From NCBI GenBank assembly GCA_019915015.1, contig JAHBBC010000008.1, forward strand, positions 124,001 through 188,000: DNA of 64,000 nt. The letters are read 5' to 3'. Position numbers and translations under genes: made by a program. A model generated the notes under the pieces. It was given only the letters and a program-made list of their open reading frames with translations. It did no database searches and had not been told where the DNA came from. Below are positions 55,410 through 64,000 of this stretch, in pieces; within the stretch, counting starts at the first letter, position 1; each line of letters opens with the position of its first letter. Origin of the DNA: Auriscalpium vulgare (Eukaryota; Basidiomycota; Agaricomycetes; Russulales; Auriscalpiaceae).

Positions 55410-56023
55410 TGAGACGCCTCTAGCAGGTGAGTCTCGAGATTCGGAGTAGGACGGGCGAGAGACGAGCCCAGGAAGGAACCAAAGGTGTGTCGTCCTGTCG
55501 GTACGGGGCTTCCCCGTGTTGACAGACCTCCTCCGTAGCACGGAAGGAGTGGAGGGCAAGGAGAGATGATCACGCCCGTAGGCGCAAGGCCCGAGCGGGA
55601 GCTCAGTCGTTAGGAGGCTTCCTCCTGGTGACTGGCTCGAGAGAGAGTTGGGCGAGGCGCCGGCGGCCCAAGTGCGTCGCGCGTGTGTGGTTCTGTGGGC
55701 GCACTGATGGCGCTCAAGAAGCTTCACGCGCTCGTGACTTGTCGCGTCGTCGCGTCGTCGGTTCTCGTAGTCGTCTAGCAACTACCTTACTTGTAGGAGA
55801 CTTGAAGAGAGAAAATAGGAGACGATGAGACGAGGAGAGGAAAAAGAAAAAGAAACACGTTGTATTGATGATGCACGATGCTGTCAGTACACGACTTATA
55901 TACTTACAGTCATCTTCGAACTCCGACTTAATCTAATCTATCATACTGTAATCTAATAGCGTCCTGCGTCGAGACTAATGACCTTCTGCCCGCGTTACCT
56001 CTGGGCCTCTTTCTCCCGTCACA
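55410..56023 (-). repeat. 5' LTR of the chromovirus
   Basis: The 614-bp partner of 37584-38197, appearing identical. A TATA-like TTATATACTTAC lies at about 55894-55905. It is followed on the plus strand by the target duplicate GTAGA. Confidence 0.93.
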
Positions 56024-58090
56024 GTAGAGCCCACGCGACGCGCGCCGCCTCGAGCGGCTCTGTCGGAATACTCGACCAGTCAGCGCGCGGAGTCCATGCC
56101 AGGGCACCTCACATCGTCAGAGGAAGGGGAATCGGAAGAGGAGGCCACGACGCCCAGCAGCGGAGACGGCGAGGGCGACCACGAAAACGACGACGGCGAG
56201 GCATCGGACGGATCGGACGCGGCACCCGACGGCGACGGAGCTGATACGAGCGAGGTTCCCGGAGATCAAAACGCGGAGGCAAGTCCAGAGCTATCGGAGG
56301 AGTCGGATCACGGTTGGGATGGCGAACGGTCGCTCCATCAAGAGCTTCTGGACGTCGGGGAGTTGTCGAGCCAATTACTGACTGGCGGCGTGACCCGACG
56401 GTGGTCGTCCCCGGAGCTTACCCCGTCGGAATCGGAGCCCGAGGTGGCCGCGCTGATTGATGGAGTTCGAGGCAAGGTACAACCGTCTCCCGGCAGCCAG
56501 CGATTGGTTCCCCACCGCAGTAACATCGGCGGCCACGGTCGCTTATTAGGCAACGGCCGCGACGCGTCAGCGCAGGTTTCCCGACCAGTATCTCCCACAT
56601 CGCAATCCAGTCGTCCGTTCCCCAGTTCAACTCGTCACGCAGCAATGACCACTCTGATGCCCACCCGCGGCGATCGCCAAGCTCCTAAGTTCGATAACCT
56701 GAAACCACGCGAGTTGCAACGCTACTTCGCAGAGCTGCGACACCTGTTCACCAGGGCGGGTATCGAGGAGGGTCAGGATCAGGAGAAGAAGGAGCATGCG
56801 AGACGTTACCTGGACGTCCTCACGGCCGACCAGTGGCAGAGTCAGCCTCAGTACGCCGGGGACGCGACTTTCGAAGAGTTCGTAACCGCGATCATCGAGC
56901 TCTACCCGGGTGCGGACGAAGAGCGCAAGTACACTATGGGCGACCTCGACCAGCTCGTCGCCGAGACCGCGCGACGCGGTATAACGACCATTGGCGACGT
57001 CGGGGAATACTACCGCGGCTTCTACGCGATCTCCCAGCTCCTTATAGGGCGGCAACGGATGTCTGAGCGCGACCAGGACTACACATTCCTACGGGGCTTT
57101 CAGAAGGGCCTACAGGACAGGATTGAGCAGCGACTGCAGTTAAAATATCCCGACCACGATCGCGACGGGCCGTACCCAATGGACCAGGTAGTGGCGGCGG
57201 CGCGATACGTACTGCACGGCACCTCAAGCACCCCGCGATCGGCTGTGCTTAGCGTTCCAGCAGGTCTAGCCGACTCGGCCGCGCCCGCAGTTATCAAGTC
57301 AGAGGAGCCTGCGATCAAGGTCGAGCAGTTTGCGGCTCTGATGGAGAAGGCGGCCGAACAGATTGCAAAGGCATACAGCGCGTGGAGGGCGGACGCGATG
57401 GGGATGAGCAACGCGGCACCCCAACCGTCGGCGTTCACGCGTGGACCACCGGGCCCGATGATGGCGTTGGCAGCTCGTTTCGACCGCCCTTGCCCGGCTC
57501 CGGGACAAGATGGCGCCAGGTGTTCGTTCTGCAACGGACCCGACCACTTCATTCGCGAATGTCTCGTGCTACAGGACTACATAGCGACGGGACGGGTGAT
57601 ACGCAACGAAATGAACCAGGTGGTGCTCAAGAACGGACGACCAGTGCCGTTCGGAATAGGCCCCATCCAAGCGCGAGTAGACGAGTTTTATCGCACGGAT
57701 CCGTCCGGTTTACGCGCCGGCGTTGCGGCCAGAGTCGCAGGCAATGTGACGGGGATGATGATGTTGGCATCCACAGGCCCCATCGCAGTCACCGACTACC
57801 CGCTCCGCCCTGCACGCGACCAACCTGTCGCGGGGCTCATCCAGTTAATCCCACCGTTAACGGACGATGATCGGCTAGAGGAGTTGCGTCAAGAGATGGC
57901 GGTTCTGACGCTCATGAAGGAACAGCAAAACGCGGGCTGGGCTCGAAGGGAGGCAGCGATACGCAATGGCGAGTTACCACCGCCGATTGGCCCCTTGCCG
58001 GGAGAAAGGGTGCGGACCAAGAAACTCATCCCCGAGGTGGTGATACCTCCGTCGAAACTCCTTTCCCCCTCGACTTCGCCGACTTCCCTC
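56024..58090 (+). pseudogene. Ty3/gypsy gag (interrupted at its 5' end, truncated at its 3' end)
   Basis: This is the structural protein of a second, non-chromodomain gypsy element. The true start is at 37555; the frame resumes here after the chromovirus and stays open. The N-terminal 170 residues are acidic and Ser-rich. A capsid-like helical domain follows (MTTLMPTRGDRQAPKFDNLK, then ELQRYFAELRHLFTRAGIEE, then DYTFLRGFQKGLQDRIEQRL). Then comes a CCHC knuckle, CSFCNGPDHFIREC, and a C-terminal helix (RLEELRQEMAVLTLMKEQQ). Near 58070-58090 coding character ends abruptly against the 3' end of a minus-strand gene, and no pol follows. It is probably related to the gypsy at 2-15143, but the two fragments do not overlap, so that is not testable here. 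Confidence 0.82.
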
Positions 58091-58098
58091 GACTTCGC

Positions 58099-60438
58099 TC
58101 AATCCTCCAACTCGTCGTTCTCATTCCCGCCGTACAACGTCACCGGTTCGCCCGCGTTGTATCGCTCCCACAGCGCCCGGTTGAGGTACCGGGTCTCGGC
58201 CCAGTTCAAGTTGATGATGCGGTTGTGGACGAGGAAGGCGAGCGTCATGGCGTCGGCCTTCAGGATCCGGATGTACCGGACGATGTGGCGCTCAGCTTCG
58301 GTGAGCCCGATGTCCGTCGGCACCTCGTCGATCGCCCTCGCCATGGCCTCCAGGTCGTCCATCGTCGGCGGCTCGGGGAGGGTGTGGTCGGTGAAGCGGT
58401 TGGACTGAGGCAGCCCGCGCACCCTCGCCTCGCTCCCGTAGATGGGCACGGGGATGACGCGGTGCGGCCGGGACGACTTGGCCTTGGCCTTGCCCTTGCC
58501 CTTGCCCTTGTTCTTAGGCTCGCTCGGGCCCGCGACCGGCGCGCTTGGAGGCCGAACCGAGGTTTCTAGGATCATGTTAGCTTCGGAACACCATCACGAT
58601 CACGCGACGACTTACCCTCGAGGTCCTTGCCCATCTCCTCCCACATGTCCTCCCCCGCTGATGGGCGTCCAACTGGTAGTGAGGCGGATATATATTGATG
58701 TCCAATCCTCAGAGCGCAGTAATGAACGTATCGAGTTGAGGGAGTGCAGTCAGGGTCCCGAGACTACGCACGGCAAATCCTGCTCGGAGTACGAGTGGGA
58801 CACAGTGACTAGGCCTTGGATCGGTGTGCGCGAGAGGCTGGGGGAGAGGACGATAGTGCGAGAGCTAGACACGGCACGGATCACCGAAATGATACAGTGC
58901 TGGAGACGCAACGGGCGAGCTCCCAAGAATGTGTCACGGAAGCTAGGAATGTCGGAGGGGACGCGAGGACGATTTCGAGAGTCGAAGGGGATTTACGCAG
59001 CGGTGGCAATGGTCGAGGGAATATATCGAGGGAGAGCGGGACGGAGTATGAGGCGGTGACGAAGGAACAGAGGGGCGTATATAGGCCTGATCTCTGCGTT
59101 GAAGGTGCGGGGTGTCGAGGGGGAGAGTAGCGAGGCATAGGGAGATTTCGAAGGGCAAGAGGAGATTTGTCGAGGGTCGCGGTATTGGTATTCGTATTGA
59201 TATTGCGGCGTGGTATTGGTGTCGAAGTTTCGTGCGTCTAAGAGCTAGAGCGACGGGTTGTGGTGAAGTCAGACCACTTCAGGCGCTCTTTCGAGATCAT
59301 GAGTACGAGGGGGAATAGTAACTTGTTATTCCGTCTCTCTAGCGACTCAGAACTATTTGTACGACAAGCGAGTCGGAAATCTGTATCGTACGGATGTGAC
59401 ATAGTGAAGACAAATACGATCCAAAACGCGGGAGACGTGGGTCAGATATCACGAGGTGTACAACGTGGACGCGGGGGAGTGAGTATACGAGGGATGTGGC
59501 AAGAGAGGATCGTTGAATTACGGACGGTTTAGGTTTAGTTCCAACTTACGATCGCCGCTAGGGGGCGAAGTGCGTTTAGCGCGCTAGCGCTTATATCGTA
59601 AGGCGCTGGTGGGGTATCGTAAAGTCGAGCGGGGTATCCGATGTATTCCAAGTGTAAATTGAAGGGAGGGACGTACGACGGGCGGTCTTGGCTCGTTGTG
59701 TAACGCTCCTGCCTATCTTGGACGGCTGTGGATTAACGTAGACGGGACTATATCGTGGATCGAGATGTGGGGAATATTGAGGAATCGGGGGACGCAGAAG
59801 GGAAGTATGATTGACAGCGGCGCATCACGGCGGGGAAGGATTGTGGCGTGTGGCTCCGAGTCAGATAGCCGCTGGGTGACTGTTGTGCGGGGCCGTAGGA
59901 TTGTGGCGTGTGGCTCGGGGCGCTTGGTGGGGCGTGTAGGCTATTTCGAGTGCGTTTGGGGCGCTTTTGATAGACGCTGCGGGGTGGTAGTGAAACCTGA
60001 TGGTGCGGACCAAGGCCGGCAGGCCGAGGTCACGTGATTTCGGAAGATGCCGAAAATGCCAAAATTCGGGTGTTTCTCCGCTAGACGGCTGGGCAGGCGT
60101 ATCACCGCGGTCCCGAACCCTACGTGTTGCTCCGAGTCAGACTTCGGACTAGGCAGGAAGAGCGGCGTGCTCTTACCTGGCATCGTCGCTTGCGTCTGCG
60201 ACGGCCCAGCCATCTCGACGTCCGAAGTCAGGTCGACTTCGGACGGAGCCACTGCCTTCTTCTCTGTGGGCACGGGTCAGCTCTCCTTCTCGAACGAAGC
60301 CAAACGAAGTCACTTACTTTGCGCCTGGGCGCGCGTTTCCTTCCTCGGCGTCACCTTCACTTTCTTCGCCGCCGGCTGCACGACATCGTCGTCATGGTCC
60401 GGCGAGGCCTCGGGCAGGGCTGTGGGGCTTAGTTTATT
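58099..60438 (-). pseudogene. 3' part of a Cys/His-module gene, severed by a CACTA-like element
   Basis: Exons on the minus strand are 60438-60318 (cut at its 5' side), 60263-60177, 58672-58616 and 58565-58099; all junction phases agree. The sequence has a nuclear-type basic patch (AAKKVKVTPRKETRAQAQ), an acidic stretch (SEVDLTSDVEMAGPSQ), a GK-rich run and a helical C-terminus (IVRYIRILKADAMTLAFLVH, then LNRALWERYNAGEPV). One intron (58673-60176) is 1.5 kb against about 50 bp elsewhere, so it probably holds another insertion. I infer that this is the continuation of the gene at 62381-63493: same strand, compatible intron phases, and a combined length close to that of the 514-aa gene at 15616. 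Confidence 0.55.
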
Positions 60439-62373
60439 CACTATGTCCCTACAGTTGTAACAAGTGGGTGGTGTTATAGGCAGGCAGGATAGTGAAGTGC
60501 AAGTATAGGGCAGTATAGTGCACTATAGTGCATATATTAGTATTATAGTGTCCTTGGATACACTATAGTAGTAGCATGACTGTAAGGACCATTGTATTTT
60601 GCACCAATATAATGGGCTTTGAAAATGTTATAAATAATGGTGTAGATGCACAGGTGGAACTGCTATATAGAGGTAATTTAGCAGAATATATCTGGTTAAC
60701 GATAGAGAGCTGTAGGGCAATCACTGGCCAATGGATCTCATGGGTTTATGTACTATAGTGAATCAATAATATATTACAGAAATGCTCGGATATATGCACC
60801 TTCTCTCCTTTCAAATGAGCTCTATAAATTCGGATAATATTACAGCATATGGCTTAGTAGAGCGCATATGTGACCTGAATTTACAAGAATATAGGGGGTC
60901 AGTTCTGAGGAGTTGTGCAGTGCACACTGTATCAGATATTCATCTACTATAGTGATGTTATACTCTTTAAAGCTTTCTTAATTTGTTATGAGATGACTGG
61001 GCATTCATAAATCATGACAAAAAAGGTGAGCATATGTACTACACATGCCACTGCTGTCAGAATTTATCACAATATCTGAAGCCATTGGTGAGCCACACCA
61101 AGGCATATAGATTTGTGCACTATAGTGGTGATCTAATTGGTTGGCCACAAAAGCATATGATGTGTCCAATAGCTCTCCAGTACTTGGTCAATATAATCCA
61201 CAGATATTATAGAGCATTCACAGACCATGCCCCACCCAATGCTCAAAATATGGGAATTCTATCTAGAGTTGGCAGAAAGTGCTGTACTTCCACCCTCATA
61301 CAGCCTGTAATGTCTGAGGTATCCTTGTCCCAGGGTGATCCAGTTTATGATCAGGCATATGAATATAAATAGCTATTTATTTTACAGAGGATGAGCTTGT
61401 GCTCAAGTAAGCTTCATGGATCATGGCTCATTGAAAAATAAATAATCATTTCAGTTCACACATATGCTTGGATAGATGGGACAGGGACATATGGATCATT
61501 TAGGCTGTATCAAAGGATCAGAAGTATGGTACTATATACCAATTGCATGCAAGGACACAAAACTTTCAGGGATGGAAGGGGCATGGTGTAATAGTGCTCT
61601 GGAATATCTAGGGATTTGTTTCCCCAAGTATTGAGGAGCTATTCAGTGCTGAAAAAGTTTGAGGATAGAAGCAAGCTAAATAACACTATAGTGTATAAGT
61701 ATATATGCATTGGTGCGGCTTGCCATTAGTCTTAAATATTATGATAAATTCAGACAGCAGTGGCATGCGTGGTATATATGCTCACCTTTTTCTTCATGAT
61801 TTATGAATGTCCAGTCATCCCATAACAAATTAAGAAAGCTTTAAAGAGTATAATATCACTATAGTAGATGAATATCTGATACAGTGTGCACTGCACAACT
61901 CCTCAGAAATGACCCCCTGTATTCTGGTAAATTCAGGTCACATATGCACTCTACTAAGCCACATGCTGTAAGATTATCCGAATTTATAGAGCTCATTTGA
62001 AAGGAGAGAAGGTGCATATATCCCAGCATTTCTGTAATATATTATTGATTCACTATAGTACATAAATCCATGGGATCCATTGGCCAGTGATTGCCCTACA
62101 GCTCTCTACCGTTAACCAGATATATTCTGCTAAATTACCTCTATATAGCAGTTCCACCTGTGCATCTACACCATTATTTATAACATTTTCAAAGCCCATT
62201 ATATTGGTGCAAAAATACAATGGTCCTTACAGTCATGCTACTACTATAGTGCATCCAAGGACACTATAGTACTGATATATGCACTAGAGTGCACTATACT
62301 GCCCTATACTTGCACTTCACTATCCTATCTGCCTATGACACCACCCACTTGTTACAACTGTAGGGACATAGTG
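60439..62373. mobile_element. Foldback element with CACTA-like ends (1.9 kb)
   Basis: The element begins CACTATGTCCCTACAG and ends CTGTAGGGACATAGTG. The two arms, 60439-61077 and 61737-62373, are inverted copies about 640 bp long with few mismatches. Many CACTATAGTG palindromes lie near the ends. A clear 3-bp target duplication is not seen (ATT on the left, CAC on the right). The central 660 bases include a 112-codon frame (61034-61372) without a known domain. No transposase is present, so it would depend on one supplied in trans. Confidence 0.75.
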
Positions 62374-62380
62374 CACTAAA

Positions 62381-63493
62381 CTACTCCCCAGTGTTGTCGG
62401 GCACGCGCTTGAGGCCTGAATCTTCTGTCTTGCCCTTTTTCTCTGTTACAAAGGCATCAGTTCCGACTCGAACGCGTACAGGACAAATCCGAACTTACTT
62501 GACTCAACAACTGGACCGTTGGTCCAGTAACACCCGTGCACCGCTATCATACAGCGGGCGCACGACACCTTCACCTTCGTCTGGATCTTGACGATCTGTG
62601 GCGCGCAGGCGTGCCCGTGCGTCGCGATGTACCCGCGACAATAGTCGCATACCTGGAACAAGCCGAAGTCAGCGCCGAACCCAGGACACAAAGCCGAACG
62701 ACTTACCGAACCGTACGACTCGTAGTCGTACTTCCCCGTCTTGATCGTCTTCACGAGCGCGTTGGCCTCCCGGTACTGCGCTCCCCACTTCGCGTCCCTC
62801 GCCCAAGTCGGGTCGTCCAACTCAAGGACGACGTGCTTGGTGGTCTTCTTCTTCGACTTCTTTGCCTCGTACTCCTCCTCCTTCTCCTCGTCGGCGAGCT
62901 CATCCTCTGCGGGCTCGTTGTCCGCGACTTCGCCGTCTTCCAGCTCCTCGCCCGGCACCTCGGACTCACCCTCGGACTTCGCGTCAGGCAACGTGGCGAT
63001 AGCCGCCCCCGCGGGTCCGTACTCGACTTCGCCAAAGTTGAGCTCGACGTCGTCGCCGGCGAGCTGGCCTTCGAGCATGAGCTCAAAGGCGCTGCGTTTC
63101 TAGAGACGAACCGAGTTAGCAATCATGCGAAGTCAACAAAATGGAGACGACTTACTGGAGGCAGCGGCTGAAGGAGGCCGTCCGAGTCGTCGACCCACGC
63201 AGGCGTGCCGTGGTGGTCCGCGTAGTGCTGGAGGCGCGCCAAGCACCCTCCGAGCTTGACCTGGAACTGCGGGTGCGGCCGACCCATTTTCTAGAGAGAC
63301 GAAGTCAGCGAGAGGTTTTCAGCCGAAGGCGAAAAGGACTTACAAGCCCGAGCAAGATGGACTTGCACCAGGCGCGCTTCGCGTTCTCGGTCGCCTCCGG
63401 GTTGAAGGAGTCGAGCAGGCCGTTGATGCCGAGGTGAATCTCGCGGAGCGAGACCTTCGCCTTGGTGGACTTGGAGGAAGTGGATGCCGACAT
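62381..63493 (-). CDS. Cys/His double zinc-module protein, 297 aa as read (5 exons)
   Basis: Exons on the minus strand are 63493-63344, 63290-63156, 63099-62707, 62652-62499 and 62442-62381, all GT-AG and in phase. The N-terminus is helical (SLREIHLGINGLLDSFNPEA), then FQVKLGGCLARLQHYADHHG. The middle is strongly acidic (about 50 residues rich in Glu). Residues 227-270 hold CDYC...HGHAC, then CARC...HGC, an eight-ligand pattern resembling CYRC...CHRC of the gene at 15616. The last exon ends at a TAG eight bases before the foldback element, so the stop may have been created by that insertion. Function unknown; a zinc-binding regulatory or gag-like role is speculation. Confidence 0.7.
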
Positions 63494-64000
63494 GGTAGTG
63501 GTTAGGGAAGGGAGCGCCCGAGGTGAGAGGTAAAGGGAAAGGGAGGAACGTTGGAGGCGAACCACGGAAAAGTTCGCCTCCTTTTATCCCCTTTCCCCTC
63601 CCATTGTTCGGCAAATAGGCGCCCCCAAGACGAACAAAGAGGCATCCGCCGACTTCGTAAAAATCTTCCGACCCTCGACCCTGATCCCACGCTAGCAACG
63701 CACAGCCGAATGCGCTCGGCAACCAGGTACACCGATTTGGGTATATTTCCAATAGCGCCTAGACCATGATATCATATCTGACATCATCACGACGTCATCG
63801 ACCCAATTCGACTTCGCCTCTACCCTCCACATTCCGATTGCTCCCACGACCACGGCTCATCAATTCTGCCTCGGCCCCCGGCGCAAATCATGATTGCATC
63901 ATCATCCCGACATGCCCGCCGCTTCGTTTCTCGCCCCCGACATCGCTTCCGACTTCGCTTCCACGTTCCGACTTTTCCCGAGTTTCCCATCATTTGCCAC
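63494..64000. other. Upstream region, no gene seen
   Basis: It contains the promoter side of the preceding minus-strand gene. Beyond about 63760 the sequence is rich in GACTTCG and CCGACTTCG words (63640-63980), also found in the introns of that gene. No exon is supported. Confidence 0.4.

Larger units (their letters stand above)
37584..56023 (-). mobile_element. Full-length chromovirus (Ty3/gypsy), 18.4 kb including a 5.9-kb insertion
   Basis: Both LTRs are present (614 bp each, TG...CA ends) and the element is flanked by the 5-bp direct repeat GTAGA. The coding strand is minus: gag-pol starts at 55332 and ends at 41349, followed by a 993-aa ORF. Removing the DNA element at 47796-53661 restores one gag-pol frame. 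The LTRs look identical on reading through them side by side, so the insertion is recent. Confidence 0.92.

Noticed and set aside
61034..61372. Transposase fragment in the foldback element
   Set aside because: 112 codons with no recognisable transposase motif, starting inside the inverted arm; cannot be supported.

Overview
The window is eukaryotic and almost certainly from an agaricomycete (mushroom-forming basidiomycete). Real genes carry many short GT-AG introns, mostly 45-65 nt and often with a GTGCGT or GTAAGT donor. The transposon content also fits: a Plavaka-type transposase with a TET/JBP dioxygenase, Ty3/gypsy elements, a chromodomain-containing chromovirus and a TPR-CHAT gene. I see no bacterial operon, CRISPR array or rRNA gene. 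Much of the sequence is transposons nested in transposons, with a decaying host-like gene family between them.

1-15.6 kb: a plus-strand Ty3/gypsy gag-pol is split inside its integrase by an 11.55-kb DNA transposon (2878-14426). Removing that insert restores the integrase frame exactly. The insert carries five multi-intron genes: a DUF6532-like protein, two small unknown proteins, a TET/JBP 2OG-Fe(II) dioxygenase and a C2H2-finger Plavaka-type transposase.

15.6-21.9 kb: three minus-strand genes of unknown function (a Cys/His-module protein of 514 aa, a damaged two-exon gene and a 377-aa gene), then about 1.8 kb without a gene.

22.1-25.1 kb: a TPR-CHAT gene (ten 44-aa repeats plus a caspase-like CHAT domain) with an apparent frameshift.

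25.9-36.1 kb: six paralogous TPR genes (here H1-H6), oriented -,+,+,-,-,-. H2/H6 and H3/H4 are mirror-image pairs, so the cluster looks like an inverted duplication. Three members look dead: H2 by a frameshift, H4 by a nonsense codon and H6 by a MITE.

37.5-58.1 kb: a four-level nest. A plus-strand gypsy gag (start codon at 37555, resuming at 56029) is interrupted by a minus-strand chromovirus (37584-56023, 614-bp LTRs that look identical, GTAGA target duplication). That element's gag is in turn interrupted by a TA-flanked DNA element (47796-53661), which itself appears to hold a further inverted-repeat element. The chromovirus has an unusual third ORF of 993 aa in the env position.

58.1-63.5 kb: a minus-strand gene with a Cys/His double zinc module resembling the one at 16.3 kb. 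It seems to be cut in two by a 1.9-kb element with CACTA-like ends and inverted arms of about 640 bp.
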